NCBI GenBank assembly: GCA_017527625.1
Contig: JAFXPV010000027.1
Coordinates: 12,553-76,552 of the forward strand
From: Bacteroidales bacterium
GTDB lineage: Bacteria > Bacteroidota > Bacteroidia > Bacteroidales > UBA932
DNA: 64,000 nucleotides
Reading direction: 5' to 3'
Position numbers and translations under genes: made by a program. A model generated the notes under the pieces. The model did not search any database. It was not told the origin of the DNA and saw only the letters and a list, made by a program, of their open reading frames with translations. Numbering within the stretch: the first letter of the stretch is position 1; every line of letters starts with the position of its first letter. This document shows positions 35,012 through 45,198 of this stretch, piece by piece.

Positions 35012-37648
35012 TTATTCATCTTCGGCATCTTCCACTGTCCATCCGGTAGGGATTCCGGAGGGGCCTGCGCCCCATTTGGTCATCTCTTTAGCTTTTGTGA
35101 AGGTGCCTTCGGCGGCGGTATAGAACAGCCAGTCTGTGGTGCAATCCTTCGCTGATATGTCAGTGGCCAGGCAGGTCACTTCATTCAGGTTGCGGCAGTT
35201 GTAGAACATCTTCTCGTAGCATTTTTCGGCCAGCTTCGGGGCAGGCAGCGCAGGAGCGGCTGTCAGGGCGATGCAAGTGGAGAACATCATATCGTAGCAG
35301 CTGGCGGCAAGCTTCTGGGCAGGCAGCTCGGGAGCCTTGGCGAGGGCGAGGCAGCCGGAGAACATACCGTAGTAGCACGAATGGGCCAGCGACTTGGCAG
35401 GGAGCTCGGGAGCCTCCTCGAGAGCTGAGCAGCCTTGGAACATTCCCATATAACAGCCTGCAGACATCACGATGGCGGGGAGCTCGGGGGCTTTCTTGAG
35501 AGCGGAGCAGCCGTTGAACATCTGGGAGTAACACATCATCGCCAGCGCAGTGGCGTTGAGGGCGGGAGCCTTGGCCAGTGCGGTGCAACCCTGGAACATC
35601 GACTGGTAGCAGTAATTGGCGAGCTTCTCCGCCGGCAGGGCGGGAGCTTCGGCCAGTGCGGTGCAATCCTGGAACATAGATTCATAGCACCTCAGGGCCA
35701 GCGTCGTGGCGGGCAGTTTGCCGCCCTTCTTCAATGAAGTGCAGCCTTTGAACATCGACAGGTAGCAATAGTCTGCCTTGGTCAGGTCCGTTACGGGGAG
35801 CGAAGGAACCTCTTCGAGTGCGGTGCATTTTTCGAACATCGATTCGCAGCTGCGCGCATCCATCGTTTTGGCCTGGATCGCCGGCGCCTTCTTCAGAGCG
35901 GTGCAGCCCTGGAACATAGAGCGGTAGCAGCTCGGAGAGAGCTTTTTCGCGGTCAGCTTGAGGCCTTCCGCAGATTCAAGGTTGACGTCTGAATAGAACA
36001 GCCTGTAGAACTGGTAGTCGCTCGTCATATCCGTGGCGTAGCCGCACAGGCTCATAATATCTCCAGATAGATTGTGGGGCACGTTGACCCTGATGGACCA
36101 GAAACCTATGCTCGAGCTGGAGTTCCTGCCGTAGTACGGGTTCTCGCCGTAGAGACGTACCGAGCCTCCGGCGGGCAGCAGGATGGTGCCGCTCTCCATA
36201 GCCTTGAGGGTGATTTCCTTCCACTCCTTGCCGTCGCTTGAATAGCTCAGGGCGATGGTGGGTGCGCCTGTGCCGTTGCTCTTGATGGTTATGTCGCCGG
36301 TGGACTTGCTGTTGTTGACAATAGTCAGGTAGTTGGTGTTGTTCACCGTCACTTCGCAGGTGGCCGTCAGGTCGCCGGCCTTGGCAGTGATGGTTGTCTT
36401 GCCCGGATTGTTGGCTGTCACTTTGCCGTAGCTGTTCACTTCGGCGACAGACTCGTCGCCGGACAGCCAGATGACGGTCTTGTCGGTGGCGTTTTCGGGG
36501 TGGAATTTGACTTCGAGGTATTCGGTCTGGCCGGGGTCCAGGTTAAGCTCGGTCTTGTCGAGGGAGATGGCCTGCAGCGGCACTGTCTTGACAGTGACTG
36601 TGCAGCTTGCGGATTTCTCCCCGGCAGTGGCGGTTATGGTGGCGGTGCCTTCGGCGACGCCCTTGACAGTTCCCCCGCGGACAGTGGCGACATCTTCGTC
36701 AGATGAAGTCCAGATGATGGTCTTGTCAGTGGCGTTCTCGGGCAGGACAGTGGCGGTCAGGGTCTCAGTCTGGCCCACGTCCAGCGTGAGTTTCTTGATG
36801 TCCAGGATGACTTCGGCGACCGCTATCCTCGCGCTGACCTGCACTTCGCAGGTGGCGGACACCTTGCCGGCGGTGGCAGTGACCGTGGCGGTGCCGGGAC
36901 CGACGGCTTTCACGGTGCCTCCGTATACTGTGACTACTTTTTCATCGGAAGAAGTCCAGGTCACAGTCTTGTCGCTGGCGTCGTCCGGCTTGACGGTGGC
37001 CTTGAGGGTGAAGCTCTCGCCTTCCAGCAGGGAGTAGCTGGTCTTGTCGAGAGTCACCGAAGTCACGTCGATGTACGCCTCCTTGACGGTTATGGTGCAG
37101 CTGGCGTTCTTTCCGCCCGCGGTTGCGGTGATGGAAGCCGTGCCGACCTTGACCGCAGTCACGACTCCGTCGGCGACAGTCGCCACGGCAGTGTTGTTGG
37201 AAGTCCACGTAACGGCCTTGTCAGTCGCGTTTTCAGGCAGGACTGTGGCCGCGAGCTTCAGCGTCTGGCCGACAGTCAGCGTCGCTTCTTTTTCGTTCAG
37301 GGTGACGGATTCAACTTCCACCACGGCAGAAGTGACCGTCACTTCGCAGGAAGCCTTCGCTCCGCCGTCCCTGCTGGCAACGGTGATGGTGGCTGAACCC
37401 TCCTTGACGGCAGTGACCACTCCCTGGTCGACGCTGGCGATGCTGGCGTTCGAAGAACTCCACAGCACAGTCTTGTCAGTGGCGTTGTCGGGGCTGACAG
37501 TGGCTGTAAGATTGAAACTTTCCCCTTCGGTCAGGGACAGCGCGGCGGAGTTGAGGGTGATGCTTTTCACCTGTACTTCCGGCTCCTGGCAGGAATACAG
37601 GGAGAGTATGAGGGTCAGCAGAAAGCTGATGGCATAAAGTCGTTTCAT
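35012..37648 (-). CDS. Surface lipoprotein with five Big2 Ig-like domains and BspA-type repeats
   Basis: An 878-residue lipoprotein (lipobox LYSC, Cys20). Five Ig-like Big2 domains of ~80 residues follow, each with the phrase ATDKTVxWxSS and ending in ATCEVTV-like strands (about residues 30-440). After a linker domain comes an array of ten repeats of about 26 residues with the consensus CYxxMFxGCxALxxAPxLPA, about residues 595-850. This matches the BspA-type leucine-rich-like repeats (PF03382). Most repeats keep two cysteines at C-x7-C. The likely role is adhesion or glycan/protein binding at the surface. The ATG at 37648 gives the signal peptide; 37666 adds six residues before it. Confidence 0.83.
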   Translation of the reverse strand: MKRLYAISFLLTLILSLYSCQEPEVQVKSITLNSAALSLTEGESFNLTATVSPDNATDKTVLWSSSNASIASVDQGVVTAVKEGSATITVASRDGGAKASCEVTVTSAVVEVESVTLNEKEATLTVGQTLKLAATVLPENATDKAVTWTSNNTAVATVADGVVTAVKVGTASITATAGGKNASCTITVKEAYIDVTSVTLDKTSYSLLEGESFTLKATVKPDDASDKTVTWTSSDEKVVTVYGGTVKAVGPGTATVTATAGKVSATCEVQVSARIAVAEVILDIKKLTLDVGQTETLTATVLPENATDKTIIWTSSDEDVATVRGGTVKGVAEGTATITATAGEKSASCTVTVKTVPLQAISLDKTELNLDPGQTEYLEVKFHPENATDKTVIWLSGDESVAEVNSYGKVTANNPGKTTITAKAGDLTATCEVTVNNTNYLTIVNNSKSTGDITIKSNGTGAPTIALSYSSDGKEWKEITLKAMESGTILLPAGGSVRLYGENPYYGRNSSSSIGFWSIRVNVPHNLSGDIMSLCGYATDMTSDYQFYRLFYSDVNLESAEGLKLTAKKLSPSCYRSMFQGCTALKKAPAIQAKTMDARSCESMFEKCTALEEVPSLPVTDLTKADYCYLSMFKGCTSLKKGGKLPATTLALRCYESMFQDCTALAEAPALPAEKLANYCYQSMFQGCTALAKAPALNATALAMMCYSQMFNGCSALKKAPELPAIVMSAGCYMGMFQGCSALEEAPELPAKSLAHSCYYGMFSGCLALAKAPELPAQKLAASCYDMMFSTCIALTAAPALPAPKLAEKCYEKMFYNCRNLNEVTCLATDISAKDCTTDWLFYTAAEGTFTKAKEMTKWGAGPSGIPTGWTVEDAEDE

Positions 37649-37720
37649 AGGATGAAAATTATTCAACCTATAAAGGTACTAAAATATTACAGAACCGTCA
37701 ACCGCCCGGCGGATAAAACA

Positions 37721-37750
37721 AAACCCCGCAGGCCTGCGCCTGCGGGGTTT
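37721..37750 (-). terminator. Intrinsic terminator of pgk
   Basis: A perfect 13-bp stem (37721-37733 with 37738-37750, arm AAACCCCGCAGGC) with a four-base loop. On the minus strand TGTTTTATCC follows. It lies 21 bases past the pgk stop. Confidence 0.88.
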
Positions 37751-37771
37751 GAAGTATGTCCTGGCGAAGGA

Positions 37772-39022
37772 TTACTCCCTGATGGCAGCGATGCCGGGGA
37801 GGACTTTGCCCTCGAGGTACTCGAGCATTGCGCCGCCGCCGGTAGATACGTAGCTTACCTTGTCGGCATAGCCCATCTGAGTGACTGCAGCCACTGAGTC
37901 GCCGCCGCCCACGAGGGTGAACGCGCCGTTGTCGGTGGCCTCTTTGAGAGCCTGGGCGATGGCGTTGGTGCCGATTGCGAAATTGGGCATCTCGAACACG
38001 CCTACAGGACCGTTCCAGAGGATGGTCTTGGACTTCATAATGATGGCCTTGGCAGCCTCGATTGACTCGGGAGCTGCGTCCATACCTTCGAATCCGTCAG
38101 GAATGTTGTCAGAGTCGCATACGATGGTCTTGGCGTCGTTTGCAAATGCGTCTGCAGCAACGACTTTGTCTGAGAGGACGATGTTCACGCCTTTCTCCTT
38201 AGCCTTGGCGAGGATGTTCAGAGCCACTTCCTGCTGGTCGTCTTCGCAGAGGGAGTTGCCGATCTTGCCGCCCTGGGCTTTCTTGAAGGTGTAAACCATA
38301 CCGCCGCCGATGATCAGGTTGTCGACGAGGTCGAGCAGATGCTCGATGATGCCGATCTTAGATGAGACCTTGGCGCCGCCGATGATGGCAGTGAGGGGAC
38401 GTGCGGGGTTGCCGAGCACTTTGTCAATGGCTGTGATCTCGCCTTCCATCACGTAGCCGAACATCTTGTCGTTCGGGAAGTATGAAGCGATGAGGGCGGT
38501 TGAACCGTGGGCGCGGTGGGCAGTTCCGAAAGCGTCGTTGATGTAGCAGTCAGCGTAGCTTGCGAGAGTCTTGACGAACTCTTTCTGGCTGGCTTTGACA
38601 GCGGCTTTGGCAGCCTTCTTCTCCTCGTCGGTAGCGTCGTCTTTCAGACCTCTGGGCTTGCCTTCCTCTTCTGCGTAGAAGCGGAGGTTTTCGAGCAGCA
38701 GGACTTCACCCGGCTTGAGGGCGGCAGCCTGTGCGCCGGCCTTCATACAGTCGTCAGCGAACTGGACCTTGACTCCGAGCAGCTCCTCTACACGGTAGAT
38801 GATGTGTTTCAGAGAGAACTTGTTGTCAACACCCTTCGGACGTCCGAGGTGGGACATAATGATGAGGGAACCGCCTTTCTCGAGCACTTTCTTCAAAGTG
38901 GGGATGGCAGCCCTGATGCGGGTGTCGTCGGTAATTTTGAAATTTTCATCCAGAGGAACGTTGAAGTCCACCCTGACAATGGCTCTTTTGCCTGTGAAAT
39001 CGTAGCTGGAGATGTTTTGCAT
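37772..39022 (-). CDS. pgk: Phosphoglycerate kinase
   Basis: A 416-residue glycolytic enzyme moving phosphate from 1,3-bisphosphoglycerate to ADP. It has [15 protein letters not shown] and the Arg-rich SHLGRPKG in the N-domain, and [29 protein letters not shown] and [13 protein letters not shown] in the nucleotide domain. It is transcribed as a single gene: its promoter overlaps the gcvP stop and its terminator follows directly. Confidence 0.97.
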   Translation of the reverse strand: MQNISSYDFTGKRAIVRVDFNVPLDENFKITDDTRIRAAIPTLKKVLEKGGSLIIMSHLGRPKGVDNKFSLKHIIYRVEELLGVKVQFADDCMKAGAQAAALKPGEVLLLENLRFYAEEEGKPRGLKDDATDEEKKAAKAAVKASQKEFVKTLASYADCYINDAFGTAHRAHGSTALIASYFPNDKMFGYVMEGEITAIDKVLGNPARPLTAIIGGAKVSSKIGIIEHLLDLVDNLIIGGGMVYTFKKAQGGKIGNSLCEDDQQEVALNILAKAKEKGVNIVLSDKVVAADAFANDAKTIVCDSDNIPDGFEGMDAAPESIEAAKAIIMKSKTILWNGPVGVFEMPNFAIGTNAIAQALKEATDNGAFTLVGGGDSVAAVTQMGYADKVSYVSTGGGAMLEYLEGKVLPGIAAIRE

Positions 39023-39053
39023 AATATTGTATGTTTGTTTATTGTCGAGACGG

Positions 39054-39085
39054 CAAAGTTACAAATATTTATTGATTAGCGTCAA
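39054..39085 (-). promoter_or_regulatory. Promoter of pgk
   Basis: Minus strand: TTG (39085-39083), 21 bases, TAACTTTG (39061-39054). The TTG falls in the last codons of gcvP. Confidence 0.65.
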
Positions 39086-41892
39086 ATCTTCGGGTTGAGG
39101 TTGCGGTCGCCCCATCCGTTGTCGATGCGGGCGCTGAACGGCCAGAACTTGTTGTCGCGTATCCACTCGAGAGGATATGCTGCCTGTTCCCTTGAGTAGG
39201 GGTGGGTCCAGTTGTCGGCGCATACCTCGGCGGCAGTGTGCGGAGCCATCCTGACAGGGTTGTCTTCTGCGTCAAGCTTGCCGGCCTTGATGTCCTTGCA
39301 TTCTGCGACGATGGTCTTGAGGGCCTCGATGAAGCGGTCGAGCTCTTCGAGAGATTCGCTCTCGGTGGGTTCCACCATCAGGGTCTCGTGTACGGGGAAG
39401 CTGAGGGTGGGGGCGTGGAAGCCGAAGTCCATCAGCCTCTTGGCGACGTCGGTGGCGTCGACTCCGTATTCAGCCTTGAAATGGCGCAGGTCGATGATGC
39501 ATTCGTGGGCCACACGGCCGGTGGTGCCGGTGTAGAGGGTGTCCAGTTCGGGTCTCAGCTTGGCGGAGATGTAGTTGGCGTTGAGTATGGCGATCTCGCT
39601 GGCCTTGCGCAGTCCCTCTGCACCCAGCATCTTGATGTATGCGTGGGTTATGGGAAGCAGCAGGGCGGAGCCGAAAGGTGCAGCCGAAACTGCCGTCATA
39701 CCTTTGCCGCCGCACTGCGGAACTACGGGATGGCCGGGCAGATATGGCTTGAGGGCCTCCGTGCAGCAGATAGGGCCGACTCCGGGACCGCCGCCGCCGT
39801 GAGGCATCGCGAAGGTCTTGTGCAGGTTGAGGTGGCATACGTCAGCCCCTATGGTGCCGGGGTTGGTAAGGCCGACCTGGGCGTTCATATTGGCTCCGTC
39901 CATATATACGAGGCCTCCGCCGTCGTGGACTGCAGCCACGATCTCGCGGATGCGGGCTTCGAACACTCCGTGGGTCGAAGGATAGGTGATCATTATGCCT
40001 GCAAGCCTGTCGCCAGCCTGGCTGACCTTCTCCTTGAGCTCCTCGACATTGATATTGCCGTTGTCGTCGCAGCTCACCAGCGAGATGTTGAAACCGGCCA
40101 TAGCTGCAGATGCAGGGTTGGTGCCGTGTGCGGAGGTCGGGAGCAGCATAATGTCGCGGCCGTCCTGCCCGTTGGCGTGGAGGTAGCCGCGGATAGTCAT
40201 AAGGCCTGCATATTCGCCTGCGGCGCCGCTGTTCGGCTGGAGGGAGCAGGCGTCGAAGCCGGTGATCACGGCCAGGTCTCTCTCGAGGTCGGTGATCAGG
40301 GTCATAGTGCCCTTGGCCTGGGCCAGAGGTGCGAAAGGATGGACGTTCCCGAACTCAGACCAGCTCAGAGGCAGCATCTCGGTGGCGGCATTGAGCTTCA
40401 TCGTGCAGGATCCGAGCGGGATCATACTGTGGGTGAGGGAGATGTCTCGGCGTTCGAGCTTCTTGATGTAACGCATCATCTCTGTCTCGCAGTGATATGA
40501 GTTGAAGACTGGCTCGGTGAGAATCGGGGTTTCGCGGGCCATAAATTCCGGACAGGCGGGCTCGGCGTGGACAGCCGACACGCTGCTGAAGATCTCGCGC
40601 AGCTTGGCGGCCTCCTGCTCTGAAGACAGCTCGTCGAAGCTGATGCGGATGTGTCCGTCTTCGGTGTAGCAGAAGTTGTATCCAGACTCCAACGCGCGGG
40701 CGCTGATGGCCTCGAAGTTCGGGGCGATCACCTCGATGGTGTCGAAGAAGCGGTCCGTCACGATGCGGTAGCCGCTCTTGACGAGTTTGGCGGCGAAGTC
40801 GCGGGCGAAGCCGTGGACTTTCATCGCGATCTCGCGGAGACCTTTCGGACCGTGCCATACTGCATACATACCGGTCATAATTGCCATCAGGGCTGTGGCG
40901 GTGCAGATGTTCGAGGTGGCCTTGTCGCGCTTGATGTGCTGTTCGCGGGTCTGGAGGGCGAGGCGGTAGCCTTTGTTGCCGAGACGGTCCACGGACGCGC
41001 CGATGATGCGGCCGGGGAGACTGCGCTTGAATTCGTCGCGGGTGGACATAAAGCCTGCTGTGGGGCCGCCGAAGCCCATCGGCAAGCCGAAGCGCTGGGC
41101 GGAACCGACAGCTACGTCAGCTCCCCAGGCGGCCGGCTCCTTGATGAGGGTCAGCGCGAGCAGGTCGCAGTATGCAGTTACAAGCACATCGTTGGAGTGG
41201 GCTGATGCGCAGAATTCGCTGTAGTCGCGGATTTCTCCGTCGGCTGCGGGATACTGGACGATGGCGCCGAAGAAACGGTCGCTGAGGTTCACCTTGCGGA
41301 AATCTCCGGTGACCACGTGGATGCCGAGCGGATTGGCGCGGGTCTGCAGCACCGAGAGTACCTGCGGGAAGATGTTCTCGTCGACGAACAGCTTGTCATA
41401 CCCCGACTGCACCATACTGCGGCTGCGCAGGTTGAACATCATCCTCATAGCCTCGGCGGCTGCCGTGGCGTCGTCCAGCATCGAACAGTTGGAGAGAGGG
41501 AAGCCGGTCAGGGAGGAGATCATTGTCTGGAAGACGATGAGCGCCTCGAGCCTTCCCTGCGAAATCTCGGACTGATAAGGGGTGTATGACGTGTACCAGC
41601 TGGGATTCTCAAAAATGTTGCGGATGATCACGGAGGGTGAAGCAGTTCCGTAGAACCCCATTCCTATCATCGAGCGGAAGGGCTTGTTCTTCGCGGCGAT
41701 CTCTTTCAGCGATGTCAGATATTCAGCTTCACTGACGGCAGGGGCCAGGTTCAGAGGCTTGTCGAGCCTGATGTCCGCAGGCACGGTCTGGCTGATAAGT
41801 TCATCGAGCGATTCCACTCCTATGGCGTCGAGCATCTCCTTTGTCTGGAAATCCCGGGGGCCGTTGTGTCTGTATGCAAAATCCTGATACAT
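39082..41892 (-). CDS. gcvP: Glycine dehydrogenase (decarboxylating), P-protein
   Basis: The P-protein of the glycine cleavage system, a PLP enzyme that decarboxylates glycine and passes the aminomethyl group to the H-protein lipoyl arm. At 936 residues it is the fused one-chain form. It has the N-half start YRHNGPRDFQTKEMLDAIG and MGFYGTASPSVIIRN, and the C-half PLP Lys in NLHKTFAMPHGGGGPGVGP. The H- and T-proteins are not in this window. It lies 13 bases after rodA with no promoter of its own visible, so it seems to be the last gene of the cell-shape operon. Confidence 0.95.
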   Translation of the reverse strand: MYQDFAYRHNGPRDFQTKEMLDAIGVESLDELISQTVPADIRLDKPLNLAPAVSEAEYLTSLKEIAAKNKPFRSMIGMGFYGTASPSVIIRNIFENPSWYTSYTPYQSEISQGRLEALIVFQTMISSLTGFPLSNCSMLDDATAAAEAMRMMFNLRSRSMVQSGYDKLFVDENIFPQVLSVLQTRANPLGIHVVTGDFRKVNLSDRFFGAIVQYPAADGEIRDYSEFCASAHSNDVLVTAYCDLLALTLIKEPAAWGADVAVGSAQRFGLPMGFGGPTAGFMSTRDEFKRSLPGRIIGASVDRLGNKGYRLALQTREQHIKRDKATSNICTATALMAIMTGMYAVWHGPKGLREIAMKVHGFARDFAAKLVKSGYRIVTDRFFDTIEVIAPNFEAISARALESGYNFCYTEDGHIRISFDELSSEQEAAKLREIFSSVSAVHAEPACPEFMARETPILTEPVFNSYHCETEMMRYIKKLERRDISLTHSMIPLGSCTMKLNAATEMLPLSWSEFGNVHPFAPLAQAKGTMTLITDLERDLAVITGFDACSLQPNSGAAGEYAGLMTIRGYLHANGQDGRDIMLLPTSAHGTNPASAAMAGFNISLVSCDDNGNINVEELKEKVSQAGDRLAGIMITYPSTHGVFEARIREIVAAVHDGGGLVYMDGANMNAQVGLTNPGTIGADVCHLNLHKTFAMPHGGGGPGVGPICCTEALKPYLPGHPVVPQCGGKGMTAVSAAPFGSALLLPITHAYIKMLGAEGLRKASEIAILNANYISAKLRPELDTLYTGTTGRVAHECIIDLRHFKAEYGVDATDVAKRLMDFGFHAPTLSFPVHETLMVEPTESESLEELDRFIEALKTIVAECKDIKAGKLDAEDNPVRMAPHTAAEVCADNWTHPYSREQAAYPLEWIRDNKFWPFSARIDNGWGDRNLNPKI

Positions 41893-41905
41893 ATATGTTG
41901 TTTAT

Positions 41906-43351
41906 TTAATGTTTAAGATATCTCCACTGGTCAAGGTCAAGCCTTATGAAAATGAATAGCAGTATGGTGAATGCCAGCAGCGAGGATCCTCCGTAGCTCA
42001 GGAAGGGCAGGGGGATGCCTATCACCGGCATAAGTCCGATAGTCATACAGATGTTGATGAGAATGTGCATCAGCAGGCAGCACGCGACGCAGTAGCCGTA
42101 GATGCGGGTGAAATTGTCGGCGTTCTGCTCGGCCTTGTTGATGATGCGCATCAGCAGCAGGAAGTACAGGACCAGGACGGCCATCGAGCCGACGAAGCCC
42201 CACTCTTCCCCGATGGTGCAGAAGATGAAGTCGGTGGTCTGCTCGGGGACGAAGTCGAAGCGGGTCTGCGTCCCCTGCATATATCCTTTGCCGAACAGGC
42301 CGCCGGAGCCGATGGCGATGAGCGACTGATGGACGTTGTAGCCTACGCCTTTGGGGTCGTCCTTCATACCCAGCAGCACTTCGATGCGGGCTCTCTGGTG
42401 GTCCTGGAGCACATTGTTGAAAATGAACTGGACGGAGAAGATGAAGCCCGTGAACAGGATGTAGAAGATGAGCAGGTTGCGCATAAATTTGTCCTTGGTG
42501 CGCAGCAGCAGGCCTCTCACAAGCACGAAGACCGATGCGGCGCAGCAGACGATGGCAATCCATATCTCAGCCGGGAAAGGGTTCTTCGCCGCAATGGATT
42601 CGACGGCGAGGAGCTTCGGCAGGAAGGCCAGCAGCGTTATTACGACTGCGGTGATGATGATGCCAGGGAGGACATTCCTGTTCCTTATGAAATAGATCAG
42701 CAGGAAGGTGCCCGTCAGCACCAGCATAGCCACGAAGGGCGAGAAGACCAGCCCCAGTATGAATTCGAGGACGGCGAACAGACCCGCCAGCAGGAACCAG
42801 CCGCTCATACCTTCCCGGTAGAACACCAGGAAGAAGCCGATGTAGACCAGCATCGAGCCGGTCTCCTTTTCCATCAGGATCAGCAGCATAGGAATGCCGA
42901 TGGTGGCCAGGGCCTTGATCCAGCAGTCGGTGCGCTTGAACACGTATCCGTATTTGCCCATCAGCGCCGAAAGGGCGAGGGCGGTCGTGATCTTGGAGAA
43001 TTCTGCAGGCTGGAACTGGATGCCTCCCAGTGAAATCCACGACCGGGAGCCCTTGACTTCCACTCCGATGACCAGGGTCACCAGCAGCAGCCCTATCATA
43101 AGGATGTACATCCACCACGCAAGGCCGTTATAGATCTTGGAAGGTATGACGAAGACGATGGCGACCGCCAGGGCTATCGAGATGCACATCCAGATGAAGT
43201 GCATTCCGTACCGCTGACTGAAGTCGAACAGCATCGAATCCTCCGCGTGGACGGAAGAGAATATGTTGAGCCAGCCGAAGACGACGAGTATCAGGTAGTA
43301 GATAATCAGTCTCCAGTCCAGCTTGCTGTATATTGATGCGTTGCCTGTCAT
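41906..43351 (-). CDS. rodA: Rod-shape determining glycosyltransferase RodA
   Basis: A SEDS-family peptidoglycan polymerase with about ten membrane helices, 481 residues. Typical are FQPAEFSKITTALALS with the functional Glu/Lys region, KGVGYNVHQSLIAIGSGGLFGKGYMQGTQT and VIGIPLPFLSYGGSSLL. The long extracellular loop contains an extra ~100 residues before HQRARIEVLLG, as in other Bacteroidota RodA. It works with PBP2 (mrdA), whose stop overlaps its ATG (ATGA). Confidence 0.94.
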   Translation of the reverse strand: MTGNASIYSKLDWRLIIYYLILVVFGWLNIFSSVHAEDSMLFDFSQRYGMHFIWMCISIALAVAIVFVIPSKIYNGLAWWMYILMIGLLLVTLVIGVEVKGSRSWISLGGIQFQPAEFSKITTALALSALMGKYGYVFKRTDCWIKALATIGIPMLLILMEKETGSMLVYIGFFLVFYREGMSGWFLLAGLFAVLEFILGLVFSPFVAMLVLTGTFLLIYFIRNRNVLPGIIITAVVITLLAFLPKLLAVESIAAKNPFPAEIWIAIVCCAASVFVLVRGLLLRTKDKFMRNLLIFYILFTGFIFSVQFIFNNVLQDHQRARIEVLLGMKDDPKGVGYNVHQSLIAIGSGGLFGKGYMQGTQTRFDFVPEQTTDFIFCTIGEEWGFVGSMAVLVLYFLLLMRIINKAEQNADNFTRIYGYCVACCLLMHILINICMTIGLMPVIGIPLPFLSYGGSSLLAFTILLFIFIRLDLDQWRYLKH

Positions 43352-45195
43352 CTTGTCTTGACCTTATACAACAGATTGGCGTCGAACATTCGTTGTTCGA
43401 GGTATTTTCTTTCGGGGCTTATCTCCCCGTTGAGGTATCTTTCCACGAGCAGCGAGGCTATGGGGGCCGCCCAGGTCGCGCCGAAGCCGGCGTTCTCCAC
43501 GTATGCCACCACCGCTATCTTGGGGTCGTCCTTCGGGGCGAAGCACATAAACACCGAGTGGTCGCTGCCGTGCGGGTTCTGGGCCGTGCCGGTCTTGCCG
43601 CACATCACTATGCCCGGGATGGCCACGGACCTGGCGGTTGCGCCGGGACCGCCCTGCACGGCCATCTCCATACCCTTGACGACTTCAGGGAAGTAGGTCG
43701 TGTCGACCATCGTATAGTGACGGGTGGTGTAGAGGTTGTAGGTGCTGTCCACCGCCTCTCCCGGCTTGTATTTCACATAATGGGGGATGTAATAGTAGCC
43801 CCTGTTGGCCACGGTGGCGCACATATTGGCAAGGTGCAGCGGCGTGCAGCCGAGCTCTCCCTGGCCGATGGACAGCGAGATGATGGAAAGGGACCTCCAG
43901 CGGTCCTTGCCGTGAAGCCTGTCGTAGGTCGCTCGGCTGGGGACGTTTCCGGCCAGTTCGTAGGGGATGTCGCTTCCCAGCTTGGTGCCGAAGCCGAACG
44001 AAGTCACGTATTCCCTCCACTTGTCGAAGGCCTCGCCCACGCTGCCGTATTTGGGATTGTCGATGATGTTGCGGAACACATAGCAGTAATATGCGTTGCA
44101 GGACATCATCAGGGACTGGTACATATCGATGGGCGAGACGTGGTTGTGGCAGCCCAGCTTGACCCTTCCGACCTGGTATCCGGCGTGGCAGGGATATTTC
44201 GTGTCGGGAGTCAGCACTCCTTCCTGCAGGCCGATGAGGCCGTTGACCACCTTGAACACGGAGCCGGGCGGCTGTGCGGACTGGACAGCCCTGTTGAACA
44301 TCGGCTTGTAGGGGTCGTTTATCAGTTCAGAGTAGTATTTGTTGATTTCGGCCAGCTGGGATACGTCGATGCCGGGGCTGGACACCATCGCCAGGATCTC
44401 TCCGGTCGAGGGCTCGATGGCCACTACCGAACCCACCTTGTTCTGCATCAGCTGCTGGCCGTAGGCCTGCAGGTGCAGGTCGATGGTGGTCGTGACGTCT
44501 GCCCCGCCGATGGCTTCCTTGTCGTAGGCTCCGTCCTCATAGTGCTCCTGGATGCGGTTGTGAGCGTCGCGCAGGAAGATCTCGAAGCCTTTCTCGCCTT
44601 TGAGACGGTCTTCGAAGGCCATCTCCATTCCGGTTTTGCCTGCGAAATCACCCATCACATAGCCTTCGTGGTTCTTCAGGAAATTCTGGTCAACCTCGCT
44701 GATGTAGCCCAGCAGGTTTCCGCCGGAATTGACGGGGTAGTCGCGGGCGGTCCTTATGACTGCGTCGAAGCCGGGGAACATATAGCTCTTCTCGGCGAAT
44801 TTGTCGTACATCTCGCCCGGAATCTGCTTGAGGAAGGAAACGGATCCGTAGCCTATGCGGCTGCGGTAGCGGCGGTAATAGTCGAAGCGCTCCTTGACGA
44901 ACTCCTCGTCGAGGTCGAATATCCGGCAGAAGGCTAGGGTGTCGAAGGGCTGTACGTCGATGGGTGTCACTTCGAGGTCATAGATGATCTTGTTGTCGAC
45001 CATTATCTCCCCGTTGCGGTCGAGGATGCGTCCGCGGGCGGGATAGTTCACCTTGTATTTCAGAGCGTTGTTCTCGGCGTTGATGCGGTATTTGTCTTCA
45101 ATTATCTGCACGTAGAACAGCCTGCCTATGACTGCAAGGAAGGCAATCGCTATCGAAGCGAGGAGGATGTTCTTTCTGCTGATGGATAGTGCCAT
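43348..45195 (-). CDS. mrdA: Penicillin-binding protein 2
   Basis: The class B transpeptidase of the elongasome, 615 residues. It has one N-terminal membrane anchor (about 8-27) and a pedestal domain with the conserved NPARGRILDRNGEIM-type start. The transpeptidase motifs are SxxK in PPGSVFKVVNG, SxN in MMSCNAYYC and KTG in CGKTGTAQNP. It crosslinks peptidoglycan during lateral growth and is a beta-lactam target. It is coupled to mreD (three-base gap) and rodA (overlap). Confidence 0.95.
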   Translation of the reverse strand: MALSISRKNILLASIAIAFLAVIGRLFYVQIIEDKYRINAENNALKYKVNYPARGRILDRNGEIMVDNKIIYDLEVTPIDVQPFDTLAFCRIFDLDEEFVKERFDYYRRYRSRIGYGSVSFLKQIPGEMYDKFAEKSYMFPGFDAVIRTARDYPVNSGGNLLGYISEVDQNFLKNHEGYVMGDFAGKTGMEMAFEDRLKGEKGFEIFLRDAHNRIQEHYEDGAYDKEAIGGADVTTTIDLHLQAYGQQLMQNKVGSVVAIEPSTGEILAMVSSPGIDVSQLAEINKYYSELINDPYKPMFNRAVQSAQPPGSVFKVVNGLIGLQEGVLTPDTKYPCHAGYQVGRVKLGCHNHVSPIDMYQSLMMSCNAYYCYVFRNIIDNPKYGSVGEAFDKWREYVTSFGFGTKLGSDIPYELAGNVPSRATYDRLHGKDRWRSLSIISLSIGQGELGCTPLHLANMCATVANRGYYYIPHYVKYKPGEAVDSTYNLYTTRHYTMVDTTYFPEVVKGMEMAVQGGPGATARSVAIPGIVMCGKTGTAQNPHGSDHSVFMCFAPKDDPKIAVVAYVENAGFGATWAAPIASLLVERYLNGEISPERKYLEQRMFDANLLYKVKTR

Positions 45196-45198
45196 TGC

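Noticed and set aside
39202..40500. 432-residue open frame antisense to gcvP
   Set aside because: Shadow frame of the P-protein; no domain signature.
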